This document shows, piece after piece, positions 45,597 to 55,733 of a DNA stretch of 64,000 bases. The position numbers and the translations under genes are program-made. The stretch comes from Streptomyces wuyuanensis. GTDB lineage: Bacteria; Actinomycetota; Actinomycetes; Streptomycetales; Streptomycetaceae. Under the pieces are notes generated by a model, which was not told the origin of the DNA, ran no database searches, and worked only from the letters and a program-made list of their open reading frames with translations. Each line of letters begins with the position of its first letter. Position 1 is the first letter of the stretch. The stretch is taken from assembly GCF_900103455.1 (NCBI RefSeq), contig NZ_FNHI01000002.1, forward strand, positions 248,001-312,000, given 5' to 3'.

Positions 45597-45619
45597 GCGA
45601 GGGCAGCTGCCGCCCTCGC
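45597..45619 (+). other. Hairpin between bldKA and bldKB
   Basis: An 8-bp stem (45597-45604 with 45612-45619) with 7-nt loop inside the 98-nt bldKA-bldKB spacer. It may stabilise or modulate the operon mRNA. Confidence 0.45.
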
Positions 45620-45685
45620 GCCGGGCAACCGGACGGCCAGGCAGCTCTTCTGGATAACAACCGACAGGTAGGTGCAACGAGCATC

Positions 45686-47482
45686 ATGAATGCCATTCGA
45701 TCGCGCTCCGCACGCGCTGTAGTCGTCGCGATGGCGGCCGGCTCGCTGGCGCTGACCGCTTGCTCCGGCAACAGCGGCAAGAACGCCAAGGACGAGTCGA
45801 AGTCCCAGGCTGACGCCTCGGCCCAGTCGAAGCCGGTTGCCTACGGTGACGCTGCCGCCTCCAACGGCCCGGCTGCCGAGGTCCCGGGTGCCAAGCCCGG
45901 CGGCACCATCAACGTCTACGCCCAGTCGGACATGACCCACATGGACCCGGGTCAGATCTACGTCAGCGACGCCGGCCAGTTCGCCAACCTGATCCACCGC
46001 GGTCTGACCAACTACCAGGAGGACGACAAGGGCAACCTGACCGTCGTCGGTGACATCGCCACCGACTCCGGCAAGTCCTCCAACGGCGGCAAGACCTGGA
46101 CCTTCACCCTGAAGGACGGCATCAAGGACGAGGACGGCAACGCCATCACGTCCGCCGACGTCCGCCACTCGATCGAGCGCCTGTACGCGAAGCACATCTT
46201 CGACGGCCCGTCGTTCGTCCAGTCGTGGCTCTCCGGCAACGACTACCGCAAGGCGCTGCCGGACGGCCCGTACAAGGGCAAGCACCTGCCCGACACGGTC
46301 CTCGCGACCCCGGACGCCAAGACGGTCGTCTTCAACTTCAGCCAGCCGCGCCCGGACCTGCCGCAGGCCCTGGCCATGGCCGGTTACGCCATCGTTCCGC
46401 AGAAGGCGGACACGAAGGAGAAGTACGACAAGGCCCCCAAGGCCCTCGGCCCGTACAAGATCGCCGAGTACAAGGCCGGCAAGTCCCTCAAGCTGGTGAA
46501 GAACACCAACTGGGACCCGAAGACGGACGCCGTGCGCCACCAGTACGTGGACGGCTACAACTTCACCACCACCATCGACCCGGTCAACCAGACCAAGCGT
46601 CTGATCGCCGACCAGGGCGACGCCAAGAACGCCATCCAGTTCTCGGACCAGGTCGACACGGACCAGATGCAGGCCGTGATCACCAACCCGAAGGTGAACG
46701 CCCGTACGGTCAAGGGCTACCAGCCCTACGTCTGGCAGCTGACCTTCAACCTGGACCGCATGAAGGACAAGAAGGTCCGTGACGCCATCGCGCACGCGAT
46801 GCCGAGCGCGGCCATGGTCCAGGCCGACGGTGGCAAGTATGGCGGTGAGGTCGCCGGTGGTCTGTTCGCCCCGACCCTGCCGGGCTTCGACAAGAGCTAC
46901 GACCCGTTCGGCAAGCTGAAGAAGCCCAACGGTGACCTCGACAAGGCCAAGGAGCTGCTGAAGGAGGCGGGTGTCAAGGAGGGCACGAAGCTCACCTACG
47001 CCTACTCCAACACCCCGCGTGGCCAGAAGCAGCAGGTCATCATCAAGACCGCGCTGGCCAAGCTCGGCTTCGACGTCCAGGCCAAGGAGATCGACCGGGC
47101 CGCGTACTACGAGACCATCGGCAAGATCAAGAACCCGTACGACCTGTACATGACCGGCTGGGGCCAGGACTGGTCCTCCCCGTCCACGGTCGTCACCCCG
47201 GTCTATGACGGTGGCCTGATCTCCGACGGTGCCTCGAACTACTCCCACATCAACGACCCCAAGGTCAACGCCCTCATCCAGGAGGCGCTGAAGCTTGAGC
47301 CGCAGGCTGCGGCCAAGAAGTGGGAAGAGGCCCACCACCGCATCGTCGAGGAGATCAACCCGGCCGTCCCGGTCTACTACTCCAAGATGGTCCAGCTGTT
47401 CGGTTCGAACATCGGCGGCGCCAAGTACAGCACCGAGTCGAGCTACATCGACATCAACGACCTGTACCTGAAGCAGCCGTAA
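45686..47482 (+). CDS. bldKB: Oligopeptide-binding lipoprotein BldKB
   Basis: A 598-residue family 5 solute-binding lipoprotein. The signal sequence MNAIRSRSARAVVVAMAAGS leads to lipobox LALTAC with Cys near residue 26, followed by a Lys/Ser-rich linker. The binding domain starts GGTINVYAQSDMTHMDPGQ. Further family features are KTWTFTLKDGIKDEDGNAITSADV, NAIQFSDQVDTDQM and the C-terminal INPAVPVYYSKM. It is the receptor that captures extracellular peptide and delivers it to BldKA/BldKC. Codon choice is strongly biased, consistent with high expression. It is flanked by hairpins on both sides. Confidence 0.94.
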   Translation: MNAIRSRSARAVVVAMAAGSLALTACSGNSGKNAKDESKSQADASAQSKPVAYGDAAASNGPAAEVPGAKPGGTINVYAQSDMTHMDPGQIYVSDAGQFANLIHRGLTNYQEDDKGNLTVVGDIATDSGKSSNGGKTWTFTLKDGIKDEDGNAITSADVRHSIERLYAKHIFDGPSFVQSWLSGNDYRKALPDGPYKGKHLPDTVLATPDAKTVVFNFSQPRPDLPQALAMAGYAIVPQKADTKEKYDKAPKALGPYKIAEYKAGKSLKLVKNTNWDPKTDAVRHQYVDGYNFTTTIDPVNQTKRLIADQGDAKNAIQFSDQVDTDQMQAVITNPKVNARTVKGYQPYVWQLTFNLDRMKDKKVRDAIAHAMPSAAMVQADGGKYGGEVAGGLFAPTLPGFDKSYDPFGKLKKPNGDLDKAKELLKEAGVKEGTKLTYAYSNTPRGQKQQVIIKTALAKLGFDVQAKEIDRAAYYETIGKIKNPYDLYMTGWGQDWSSPSTVVTPVYDGGLISDGASNYSHINDPKVNALIQEALKLEPQAAAKKWEEAHHRIVEEINPAVPVYYSKMVQLFGSNIGGAKYSTESSYIDINDLYLKQP

Positions 47483-47499
47483 CACCGGCTCACGGCTGA

Positions 47500-47539
47500 C
47501 CCGTGGGGGTGCGCGCCAGGCGGAGCGCACCCCCACGGG
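47500..47539 (+). terminator. Strong intercistronic hairpin between bldKB and bldKC
   Basis: A perfect 15-bp stem (47500-47514 with 47525-47539) and 10-nt loop, 18 nt after the bldKB stop and 50 nt before bldKC. It sits inside the operon, so it is more likely an attenuator or 3'-end protector that keeps BldKB in excess over the membrane components than a complete terminator. Confidence 0.75.
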
Positions 47540-47589
47540 ACATGAACCCCTCACCGCCCCGCCGCTTCCGAAGAGAGCAGCTTCCCGCC

Positions 47590-48567
47590 ATGCTTCAGTT
47601 CCTCATCCGCAGGCTGACCGGCGCCGTCGTGATCATGTTCCTGATCGGCGCGTTCACGTTCTTCCTGTTCTACACAATCCCCCAGGACTTCGCCGCGCTC
47701 TCCTGCGGCAAGAACTGCAGCCCGGAGAACCTCGCGGTCATCCGCGAGAACCTCGGCCTCGACAAGCCGATCTGGACGCAGTTCTGGGACTTCATGGTCG
47801 GAATCGTTGCCGGCCGGGACTTCCCCGTCGGTCACTGTGACGCTCCCTGTCTCGGGGTCTCCTTCCACACCGGTGACTTCGTGTGGGACTCCATCATCGA
47901 CCGCTTCCCGCTGACGCTCTCGCTGACCGTCGGTGGTCTGGTGATCTTCCTGGTCCTGGGCCTCGGCTCGGGTCTGCTCGCCGCCTGGAAGCGCGGCACC
48001 TCGCTCGACAAGGCCGTCAGCGGCGCCTCCATGGTGCTCAGCTCGTTCCAGATCTACTTCCTGGGGCCGATCGTCCTTGGCATCTTCGTGTACAGCACCG
48101 GCTGGCTGGAGAGCCCCAAGTACGTTCCGTTCTCGGACGATCCGGCGGCCTGGGCTCTGGGCCTGCTGATCCCCTGGGCCGTCATGGCCACGATCTTCAC
48201 CGCGCAGTACACGCGTATGGCGCGCTCCACCATGATCGAGCAGCTCCAGGAGGAGCACGTCCGCACCGCCCGGGCCAAGGGCATGCGCCAGCGGTACGTC
48301 TTCTTCCGGTACGCCTGGCGCGGTTCGCTGACCCCCATCGTCACCATCCTCGGCATGGACCTGAGCGGTCTCCTCGCGGGTGCCGTGGTCACCGAGTTCA
48401 CCTTCGACCTGGCGGGCATCGGCCGTCTCGCGGTGGACTCGTCGCTGACCAAGGACCTGCCGCTGACGATGGGCGTGATGCTGTTCGGAGCCTTCTTCAT
48501 CCTGCTCCTGAACATCCTCGTGGACCTCGCCTACGCCTACATCGACCCGCGCGTGCGCCTCGCCTAG
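47590..48567 (+). CDS. bldKC: Oligopeptide ABC transporter permease BldKC
   Basis: A 325-residue DppB/OppB-type permease with about six helices. It opens with MLQFLIRRLTGAVVIMFLIG and the family's NLGLDKPIWTQFWDF segment. The EAA loop is EEHVRTARAKGMRQRYVFFRYAWR. Two extra cysteine pairs occur in the periplasmic loop (SCGKNCSPE and HCDAPC), a possible disulfide-bonded feature. ATG 47590 has only a weak ribosome site (GAGAGC). It pairs with BldKA to form the channel. Confidence 0.93.
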   Translation: MLQFLIRRLTGAVVIMFLIGAFTFFLFYTIPQDFAALSCGKNCSPENLAVIRENLGLDKPIWTQFWDFMVGIVAGRDFPVGHCDAPCLGVSFHTGDFVWDSIIDRFPLTLSLTVGGLVIFLVLGLGSGLLAAWKRGTSLDKAVSGASMVLSSFQIYFLGPIVLGIFVYSTGWLESPKYVPFSDDPAAWALGLLIPWAVMATIFTAQYTRMARSTMIEQLQEEHVRTARAKGMRQRYVFFRYAWRGSLTPIVTILGMDLSGLLAGAVVTEFTFDLAGIGRLAVDSSLTKDLPLTMGVMLFGAFFILLLNILVDLAYAYIDPRVRLA

Positions 48568-48577
48568 GAGAACGACC

Positions 48578-49639
48578 GTGACCACAATGACCAAGACCGA
48601 AGACACACCGGCCCCGACCGGGCCGGAGGCCTTCCTCTCGGTCCGCGACCTGCGGGTGCGGTTCTCCACCGAGGACGGCATCGTCAAGGCGGTGGACGGG
48701 CTCTCGTTCGACGTCGAGCGGGGCAAGACCCTCGGCATCGTGGGCGAGTCGGGCTCCGGCAAGTCCGTGACGAACCTGACCGTCCTCGGACTGCACAACC
48801 GCAAGACCACCGAGATCGACGGCGAGATCGTCCTGGACGGCCAGGAACTGACCGGCGCGTCCGAGAGGGAGCTGGAGAAGCTCCGCGGCAACAAGGTCGC
48901 GATGATCTTCCAGGACCCGCTCACCGCGCTGTCGCCGTACTACACCGTGGGCCGGCAGCTCTCCGAGCCGTTCATGAAGCACCGCGGGGCCTCCAAGAAG
49001 GAGGCGAAGGCCCGGGCCATCGAGATGCTCGACAAGGTCGGCATCCCCCAGCCCGCACTGCGCTTCAACGACTACCCGCACCAGTTCTCCGGCGGTATGC
49101 GCCAGCGCGCGATGATCGCCATGGCGCTGATGTGCGACCCGGACCTGCTGATCGCGGACGAGCCCACCACGGCGCTCGACGTGACCGTGCAGGCCCAGAT
49201 CCTCGACCTGCTCAAGGACCTCCAGCAGGAGTTCGGGTCGGCGATCATCTTCATCACCCACGACCTGGGCGTCATCGCCAACATGGCCGACGATCTGCTC
49301 GTGATGTACGCGGGACGGGCGGTGGAGCGCGGCAGCGTCCGCGAGGTGCTCCGGGCGCCCCAGCACCCGTACACCTGGGGTCTGCTGAGCTCCATGCCGC
49401 GTCTGGGCGGGGACACCGGCGAGTCGCTGGTGCCGATCCCGGGTTCGCCGCCCTCGCTGCTGAACCCGCCCACCGGCTGCCCCTTCCACCCGCGCTGCGC
49501 CTTCACCGACCAGGTCACCGGCGCGTCGTGTTCGGGTGAGCGGCCGTCGCTGGGCGCGGGGCGCGCGGCCGCGTGCCACCTCACGGGGGAGCAGAAGCAG
49601 ACCATATTCATCGATCAGATCAAGCCCCGGCTGGGCTAG
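48578..49639 (+). CDS. bldKD: Oligopeptide ABC transporter ATPase BldKD
   Basis: A 353-residue DppD/OppD-type ATPase. Walker [11 protein letters not shown] (near residue 52), Q-loop [11 protein letters not shown], signature [12 protein letters not shown], Walker [13 protein letters not shown], switch His in ITHDLGV. The C-terminal oligopeptide-transporter domain carries a Cys set ([21 protein letters not shown]), which in this family can bind an iron-sulfur cluster. GTG 48578 lies 10 nt after the bldKC stop, preceded by AGGAG. Confidence 0.95.
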   Translation: MTTMTKTEDTPAPTGPEAFLSVRDLRVRFSTEDGIVKAVDGLSFDVERGKTLGIVGESGSGKSVTNLTVLGLHNRKTTEIDGEIVLDGQELTGASERELEKLRGNKVAMIFQDPLTALSPYYTVGRQLSEPFMKHRGASKKEAKARAIEMLDKVGIPQPALRFNDYPHQFSGGMRQRAMIAMALMCDPDLLIADEPTTALDVTVQAQILDLLKDLQQEFGSAIIFITHDLGVIANMADDLLVMYAGRAVERGSVREVLRAPQHPYTWGLLSSMPRLGGDTGESLVPIPGSPPSLLNPPTGCPFHPRCAFTDQVTGASCSGERPSLGAGRAAACHLTGEQKQTIFIDQIKPRLG

Positions 49640-49653
49640 GGAGACGCAGAGAC

Positions 49654-50772
49654 ATGAGCGAGAACGTCACTCTGCCGAAGCAGCAGGGACCCACCGACAA
49701 GCCCGCGGGCGAGCCGCTGCTCACCGTCGAGGGCCTGACGAAGCACTTCCCCATCTACGGCGGCTTTCCCTTCAAGCGCCAGGTGGGTGCCGTCAAGGCG
49801 GTGGACGGGGTCGACCTGACCGTGCACGCCGGTGAGTCCCTCGGCCTGGTGGGCGAGTCCGGCTGTGGCAAGTCCACGACCGGCCGGCTGATCACCCGGC
49901 TGATGGAGCCGACCGCCGGAAAGATCACCTACGCCGGCCGGGACATCACCCGCGCGAACCGCAAGCAGCTCGCGCCGGTCCGGTCCGAGATTCAGATGAT
50001 CTTCCAGGACCCGTACTCGTCGCTGAACCCGCGGCAGACCGTCGGCACCATCATCAAGAGCCCGATGGAGGTCAACGGCATCAACCCGCCCGGCGGGCGT
50101 GAGAACCGGGTGCGGGAACTGCTGGAGACCGTGGGTCTCAACCCCGAGCACTACAACCGCTTCCCGCACGAGTTCTCCGGCGGTCAGCGGCAGCGCATCG
50201 GTGTGGCCCGGGCCCTGGCCCTGGAGCCGAAGCTGATCGTCGCCGACGAGCCGGTCTCCGCGCTGGACGTGTCCATCCAGGCGCAGGTCGTCAACCTGCT
50301 GCAGAAGGTCCAGGACGAGCTGGGCATCGCCTTCCTGTTCATCGCCCACGACCTCGCGGTCGTGCGGCACTTCTCGCAGCGCGTGGCCGTGATGTACCTG
50401 GGCAAGGTGATGGAGGTCGCGGACCGCGACTCGCTGTACAACCGGCCCCGTCACCCGTACACGCACGCCCTGCTCTCGGCGGTGCCCGAGGCCGACGTGG
50501 ACACCGGAAAGAAGGAGCGCATCCGCCTCGCCGGTGACGTGCCCTCCCCGGTGAACCCGCCGTCCGGCTGCCGCTTCCGCACCCGCTGCTGGAAGGCGCA
50601 GGACAAGTGCGCGACCGAGGAGCCGCCGCTGGTGCAGATCTCCGGGAACCGCGAGGGTCACCTGACGGCCTGCCACTTCCCGGAGGAGCCTTCGACCGAG
50701 GCCCGCACCGAGGACGTCGTCATGGACCCGGCGCTCGCGGCGCTGGAGGAGGAGCACGGCTCCGACGACTGA
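49654..50772 (+). CDS. bldKE: Oligopeptide ABC transporter ATPase BldKE
   Basis: A 372-residue DppF/OppF-type ATPase. N-terminal [21 protein letters not shown] (family marker), Walker [13 protein letters not shown]-loop [11 protein letters not shown], signature [12 protein letters not shown], Walker [13 protein letters not shown], switch His in IAHDLAV. The C-terminal Cys motif is [15 protein letters not shown] and ACHF. It forms a heterodimer with BldKD. It starts 14 nt after bldKD and ends the operon, followed by a T-tract terminator. Confidence 0.95.
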   Translation: MSENVTLPKQQGPTDKPAGEPLLTVEGLTKHFPIYGGFPFKRQVGAVKAVDGVDLTVHAGESLGLVGESGCGKSTTGRLITRLMEPTAGKITYAGRDITRANRKQLAPVRSEIQMIFQDPYSSLNPRQTVGTIIKSPMEVNGINPPGGRENRVRELLETVGLNPEHYNRFPHEFSGGQRQRIGVARALALEPKLIVADEPVSALDVSIQAQVVNLLQKVQDELGIAFLFIAHDLAVVRHFSQRVAVMYLGKVMEVADRDSLYNRPRHPYTHALLSAVPEADVDTGKKERIRLAGDVPSPVNPPSGCRFRTRCWKAQDKCATEEPPLVQISGNREGHLTACHFPEEPSTEARTEDVVMDPALAALEEEHGSDD

Positions 50773-50800
50773 CGGTCGGGCCGCGCAAGGCCGGACCAGG

Positions 50801-50845
50801 AACCACCCCCGCCGCCCCGAAGGGCGGCCGGGGTGGTTCTTTTTG
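50801..50845 (+). terminator. Rho-independent terminator of the bldK operon
   Basis: A 17-bp stem with one mismatch (50801-50817 with 50822-50838), AAGA-type loop, followed by CTTTTTGG. It is one of the few terminators here with a real T-tract. Confidence 0.92.
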
Positions 50846-51047
50846 GTGGCCACCGGATTCCCCGCCGGCAGGGGGTCCCCCATCGCGGCATAGTCGGCTC
50901 GAGGTGAAGTGATGTGAGCAAGCGTGGCGTCAACTCCTGTGTGATTGCAGGTGGTTGGGTGCCGGATCGATCGAGTGGGAAATTCCGGATCCGGCCCGCC
51001 GCGCCCCCGCTCGACCATTCGGCCCAACCGGGGTTCTCCCGGGTGTC

Positions 51048-51082
51048 GTGCAAGTGCACCGGTCCCCGCCTCGGGCGATAGT
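51048..51082 (+). promoter_or_regulatory. Candidate promoter/operator of the second peptide transporter
   Basis: Palindrome GTGCA-AG-TGCAC (51048-51059) is followed 17 nt later by a -10-like GATAGT (51077-51082), 37 nt before the binding-protein start. The palindrome would overlap the -35 region, a typical repressor position. The rest of the gap 50846-51047 shows no gene. Confidence 0.4.
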
Positions 51083-51119
51083 GGCCCCACGAAGGTCCCG
51101 GTCGCCGAGGAGGCACTCC

Positions 51120-52745
51120 ATGCGCGGAGCCGCTCACGTCACCCGGGCCGCCTGCGCGGTCGCCGTCGTTCTCGCGGCCGGTGCCTGCGGCGGCGGCGGA
51201 GCCCCGGCCGGCGGGCCCGACGGGATCGTGTCGTCCTCCTGGGGGGATCCCCAGAACCCCCTCGAACCGGCGAACACCAACGAGGTCCAGGGCGGCAAGG
51301 TCCTCGACATGATCTTCCGGGGCCTGAAGCGCTACGACCCGAAGACCGGCGAGGCCGAGGACATGCTCGCCGAGCGGATCGACACCACCGACTCCGTCAA
51401 CTTCACCGTTGCGGTCAAGAGCGGCTGGACCTTCTCCAACGGCGAGCCCGTGACCGCGAAGTCCTTCGTCGACGCCTGGAACTACGGCGCGCATCTGAAG
51501 AACAACCAGCGCAACGCCTACTTCTTCGGCTACATCGAGGGCTACGACCAGGTCCATCCCGCCTCCGGGCAGCCCACCGCGCAGACCATGTCCGGCCTGA
51601 AGGTGACGGGCGAGCGGACGTTCACCGTCAAGCTCACCCAGAAGTTCTCCACCTGGCCAGAAACCCTCGGGTACGCGGCGTTCGCACCGCTGCCGAGCAG
51701 CTTCTTCTCCGACCACGACGCCTGGCTGGCCCGCCCCGTCGGCAACGGCCCCTACGCCGTCGACAGCTACACCAGGGGCTCGCAGATGTCCCTGCGCCGC
51801 TGGGACGGCTATCCGGGTGACGACAAGGCGCGCAACGGCGGTGTCGACCTGAAGGTCTACACCGACAGCAACACCGCCTACACCGATCTGACGGCGGGCA
51901 ACCTCGACCTGGTCGACGACGTGCCGGCGTCCCAGCTCAGGAACGTCGAGGCCGACCTCGGCGGCCGGTACATCAACACCCCGGCCGGCATCATCCAGAC
52001 CCTCGCATTCCCCTACTACGACCCGGACTGGAACAAGCCCGGCCAGGAGAAGGTCCGCCGGGGCCTGTCGATGGCGATCAACCGGCAGCAGATCACCGAC
52101 AGGATCTTCCAGCGGACCCGGACCCCCGCCAAGGACTGGACGTCCCCGGTCCTCGGTCCCGACGGTGGCTTCGACGCGGCGCTGTGCGGCGACTCGTGCG
52201 CGTACGACCCCGCCGGGGCGAGGAAGCTGATCGCCGAGGGCGGTGGTATCCCGGGCGGCCAGGTCAAGATCACGTACAACGCCGACAGCGGCTCCCACAA
52301 GGAGTGGGTCGACGCCGTGTGCAACTCCATCAACAACGCGCTCGGCAACGACCGCGCCTGCGTCGGCAACCCCGTCGGCACCTTCGCCGACTACCGCAAC
52401 CAGATCACTCAGTCGAAGATGAGCGGCCCCTTCCGGGCCGGCTGGCAGATGGACTACCCGCTCATCCAGAACTTCCTCCAGCCGCTCTACTACACCAACG
52501 CCTCCTCCAACGACGGCAAGTGGAGCAACAAGGACTTCGACCGGCTGGTCGACCAGGCCAACGCCGAGGCCGACCCCGCCAAGGCGATCGAGACCTTCAA
52601 ACAGGCGGAGGGCGTCGTGCGGGACCAGATGGCCGCCATCCCGCTCTGGTACCAGAACGGCAGCGCCGGCTACTCCGAGCGGATCTCCAACGTGTCCCTG
52701 AACCAGTTCAGCGTCCCCGTCTACGAAGAGATCAACGTCGGCTGA
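51120..52745 (+). CDS. Oligopeptide-binding lipoprotein, second ABC system
   Basis: A 541-residue family 5 solute-binding protein. Signal sequence MRGAAHVTRAACAVAVVLAA with lipobox AAGACG (Cys at about residue 23), then DGIVSSSWGDPQNPLEPANT. Family features are WTFSNGEPVTAKSFVDAWNY, the central QEKVRRGLSMAINRQQITD and C-terminal AAIPLWYQNGSAGYS. ATG 51120 follows GAGGAGG. It is the first gene of an operon permease-permease-ATPase-ATPase, so its order differs from bldK, where the binding protein is second. From memory it corresponds to SCO5117. Substrate: probably di- or oligopeptides. Confidence 0.92.
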   Translation: MRGAAHVTRAACAVAVVLAAGACGGGGAPAGGPDGIVSSSWGDPQNPLEPANTNEVQGGKVLDMIFRGLKRYDPKTGEAEDMLAERIDTTDSVNFTVAVKSGWTFSNGEPVTAKSFVDAWNYGAHLKNNQRNAYFFGYIEGYDQVHPASGQPTAQTMSGLKVTGERTFTVKLTQKFSTWPETLGYAAFAPLPSSFFSDHDAWLARPVGNGPYAVDSYTRGSQMSLRRWDGYPGDDKARNGGVDLKVYTDSNTAYTDLTAGNLDLVDDVPASQLRNVEADLGGRYINTPAGIIQTLAFPYYDPDWNKPGQEKVRRGLSMAINRQQITDRIFQRTRTPAKDWTSPVLGPDGGFDAALCGDSCAYDPAGARKLIAEGGGIPGGQVKITYNADSGSHKEWVDAVCNSINNALGNDRACVGNPVGTFADYRNQITQSKMSGPFRAGWQMDYPLIQNFLQPLYYTNASSNDGKWSNKDFDRLVDQANAEADPAKAIETFKQAEGVVRDQMAAIPLWYQNGSAGYSERISNVSLNQFSVPVYEEINVG

Positions 52746-52775
52746 CGCACCCGCCCCGGACCCGAGGAGCGCTCC

Positions 52776-53699
52776 ATGGGACGTTATGTGATCCGGCGTC
52801 TGCTCCAGATGATCCCGGTGTTCGCCGGAGCCACGCTGCTGATCTTCCTGATGGTCAACGTGATGGGCGACCCCATCGCCGGGCTCTGCGGCGAGCGGGA
52901 GTGCGACCCGGCCACCGCGGCCCAGCTGCGCAAGGAGTTCGGCCTCGACAAGCCCGTCTGGCAGCAATACCTGACCTACATGGGCAACGTCTTCACCGGG
53001 GACTTCGGCACCGCCTTCAACGGGCAGCCGGTCACCGAGCTGATGGCGGACGCCTTCCCGGTGACCATCCGGCTCACCCTCGTGGCGATCCTCTTCGAGG
53101 TCGTCATCGGCATCGGCCTCGGCGTGGTCACCGGGCTGCGCCGCGGGCGTCCCGTCGACACCGGCGTCCTGCTGGTCACCCTGGTCGTGATCGCCGTCCC
53201 GACCTTCGTCACCGGACTGCTGCTGCAACTGCTGCTCGGGGTGGAGTGGGGCTGGATCCGGCCGTCCGTGTCCTCCGAGGCCCCGCTCGGCGAGCTGATC
53301 GTGCCGGGACTCGTCCTCGCCGCCGTCTCCCTCGCCTACGTCACCCGGCTCACCAGGACCTCCATCGCCGAGAACCGGCGCGCCGACTACGTCCGCACGG
53401 CCATCGCCAAGGGGCTGCCGCGCCGCCGGGTCATGACCCACCATCTGCTGCGCAACTCGCTCATCCCCGTGGTCACGTTCATCGGTGCCGACATCGGCGC
53501 CCTGATGGGAGGGGCCATCGTCACCGAGCGGATCTTCAACATCCACGGCGTCGGCTACCAGCTCTACCAGGGCATCCTCCGCCAGAACACCCAGACCGTC
53601 GTCGGCTTCGTGACGGTGCTGGTGCTGGTGTTCCTGCTGGTGAACCTGCTCGTCGATCTGCTGTACGCCGTACTCGACCCGAGGATCCGCTATGCCTGA
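52776..53699 (+). CDS. Peptide ABC transporter permease (DppB type)
   Basis: A 307-residue permease with six helices. N-terminus MGRYVIRRLLQMIPVFAGAT is diagnostic of the DppB/OppB group, and EFGLDKPVWQQYLTYMGNVF follows in the periplasmic loop. The EAA loop is ADYVRTAIAKGLPRRRVMTHHLLRN. Its start is 30 nt after the binding protein gene with GAGGAGC. It overlaps the next permease gene by 8 nt. Confidence 0.94.
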   Translation: MGRYVIRRLLQMIPVFAGATLLIFLMVNVMGDPIAGLCGERECDPATAAQLRKEFGLDKPVWQQYLTYMGNVFTGDFGTAFNGQPVTELMADAFPVTIRLTLVAILFEVVIGIGLGVVTGLRRGRPVDTGVLLVTLVVIAVPTFVTGLLLQLLLGVEWGWIRPSVSSEAPLGELIVPGLVLAAVSLAYVTRLTRTSIAENRRADYVRTAIAKGLPRRRVMTHHLLRNSLIPVVTFIGADIGALMGGAIVTERIFNIHGVGYQLYQGILRQNTQTVVGFVTVLVLVFLLVNLLVDLLYAVLDPRIRYA

Positions 53700-54672
53700 G
53701 GCCCAGTACGACGACGGGCGGGCCATCGCACCGACCGGTGGCGGCGGCGCCATGGACCTCGCCACGGCCGAGGGCGAGACGCTGGAGAAGGCACCCGCGG
53801 CTCCGCCCGGACCGGGCCCCGCGGGCAGACCGCGCAGCCTCTGGTCCGACGCCTGGCACGACCTGCGCCGCAACCCCGTCTTCGTGATCGCGTCGCTCGT
53901 CATCCTCTTCCTGGTGGCCATCTCGATCTGGCCGCAGCTGATCGCCTCCGGCAACCCGCTCGACTGCGATCTCGCCAAGGCCCAGCAGGGCTCCCAGCCC
54001 GGCCATCCCTTCGGCTTCGACGGCCAGGGCTGCGACGTCTACACCCGGACCGTCTACGGGGCGCGCACATCGGTGACCGTCGGCGTCTGCGCCACCCTCG
54101 GCGTGGCCCTCCTCGGGTCCGTCCTCGGCGGCCTCGCCGGGTTCTTCGGCCGGGCGCCGGACGCGCTGCTGTCCCGGCTCACCGATGTCTTCTTCGCCAT
54201 CCCGGTCGTCCTCGGCGGACTGGTGCTGCTGTCCGTCGTCACCAGCAACACCGTCTGGCCGGTGATCGGCTTCATGGTGCTGCTGGGCTGGCCGCAGATC
54301 TCCCGCATCGCGCGCGGTTCGGTCATCTCCGTCAAGCAGAACGACTACGTGCAGGCCGCCCGGGCCCTCGGCGCCTCGTCGGCGCGGCTGCTGCTGAGGC
54401 ACGTCATGCCGAACGCCGTCGCGCCGGTGATCGTCGTGGCCACCATCGCGCTCGGGACGTACATCTCGCTGGAGGCGACCCTGTCGTACCTCGGCGTCGG
54501 GCTGCGACCGCCCACGGTCTCCTGGGGCATCGACATCTCCGCCGCGTCGCCCTACATCCGCAACGCCCCGCACATGCTGCTCTGGCCGGCCGGCGCGCTC
54601 GCCGTCACCGTGCTCGCGTTCATCATGCTCGGCGACGCGGTGCGTGACGCCCTCGACCCCAAGCTGCGCTGA
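53692..54672 (+). CDS. Peptide ABC transporter permease (DppC type)
   Basis: A 326-residue permease of the DppC group. A 55-residue hydrophilic N-terminus, helix 1 VFVIASLVILFLVAISIWP, and EAA loop NDYVQAARALGASSARLLLRHVMPN. The C-terminus FIMLGDAVRDALDPKLR is typical of the group. The start overlaps the upstream stop by 8 nt, implying translational coupling. Confidence 0.94.
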   Translation: MPEAQYDDGRAIAPTGGGGAMDLATAEGETLEKAPAAPPGPGPAGRPRSLWSDAWHDLRRNPVFVIASLVILFLVAISIWPQLIASGNPLDCDLAKAQQGSQPGHPFGFDGQGCDVYTRTVYGARTSVTVGVCATLGVALLGSVLGGLAGFFGRAPDALLSRLTDVFFAIPVVLGGLVLLSVVTSNTVWPVIGFMVLLGWPQISRIARGSVISVKQNDYVQAARALGASSARLLLRHVMPNAVAPVIVVATIALGTYISLEATLSYLGVGLRPPTVSWGIDISAASPYIRNAPHMLLWPAGALAVTVLAFIMLGDAVRDALDPKLR

Positions 54673-54683
54673 GGAGCACCGCC

Positions 54684-55733
54684 ATGAGCCCCGACACTCC
54701 GCCCGACGGCCCCGGTACGCGGGAGCGGGCGCCCGGCATCCCGCCGGCCGGCCCCGGCACGCTGCTCGAAGTGCGGGACCTGCGCGTGGAGTTCCGTACC
54801 CGGGACGGGGTCGCGAAGGCCGTCGACGGCGTCTCCTGGTCCGTCGCCGCGGGCGAGACCCTCGCCGTGCTCGGCGAGTCCGGGTCCGGTAAGTCCGTCA
54901 CCGCCCAGGCCGTCATGGGCATCCTCGACACCCCGCCCGGCCGGATCACCGGCGGGGAGATCCTCTTCCGGGGTCGGGACCTGCTGAAACTGAAGGAGGG
55001 CGAACGCCGCAGGATCCGCGGTGCCGGCATGGCCATGGTCTTCCAGGACGCGCTGTCCTCGCTGAACCCGGTGCTGACCGTCGGCGACCAGCTCGGCGAG
55101 ATGTTCACCGTGCACCGGGGCATGTCGCGGAAGGACGCCCGGGCGAAGGCCGTCGAGCTGATGGACCGGGTCCGGATCCCGGCCGCCGCGGAGCGGGTCG
55201 GCCAGTACCCGCACCAGTTCAGCGGCGGAATGCGCCAGCGCATCATGATCGCGATGGCGTTGGCCCTGGAACCGGACCTGATCATCGCCGACGAGCCCAC
55301 GACCGCCCTGGACGTGACCGTGCAGGCGCAGGTGATGGACCTCCTCGCCGAACTCCGCCGCGAACTCGGCATGGGGCTCGTGCTCATCACCCACGACCTC
55401 GGTGTCGTCGCGGACGTCGCGGACCGGATCGCCGTGATGTACGCGGGCCGGATCGTCGAGACCGCCCCGGTCCACGACCTCTACAAGGCCCCGGCCCATC
55501 CGTACACCCGCGGACTGCTCGACTCGATCCCCCGCCTGGACCGCAAGGGGCAGGAGCTGTACGCCATCAAGGGCCTGCCGCCGAACCTGACGGCCGTCCC
55601 GTCCGGCTGCGCCTTCCATCCGCGCTGTCCGATGGCCCGGGACGTGTGCCGGACCGACGAGCCGGACCTGTCCGAGGTGAGCCGCGACCGCGGGAGCGCC
55701 TGCTTCTTCTGGAGGGAGTGCCTCCGTGGCTGA
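54684..55733 (+). CDS. Peptide ABC transporter ATPase (DppD type)
   Basis: A 349-residue ATPase. Walker [13 protein letters not shown]-loop [11 protein letters not shown], signature [12 protein letters not shown], Walker [13 protein letters not shown], switch ITHDLGV, and C-terminal Cys motif [15 protein letters not shown]. It begins 11 nt after the upstream stop and overlaps the next gene by 8 nt. Confidence 0.95.
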   Translation: MSPDTPPDGPGTRERAPGIPPAGPGTLLEVRDLRVEFRTRDGVAKAVDGVSWSVAAGETLAVLGESGSGKSVTAQAVMGILDTPPGRITGGEILFRGRDLLKLKEGERRRIRGAGMAMVFQDALSSLNPVLTVGDQLGEMFTVHRGMSRKDARAKAVELMDRVRIPAAAERVGQYPHQFSGGMRQRIMIAMALALEPDLIIADEPTTALDVTVQAQVMDLLAELRRELGMGLVLITHDLGVVADVADRIAVMYAGRIVETAPVHDLYKAPAHPYTRGLLDSIPRLDRKGQELYAIKGLPPNLTAVPSGCAFHPRCPMARDVCRTDEPDLSEVSRDRGSACFFWRECLRG

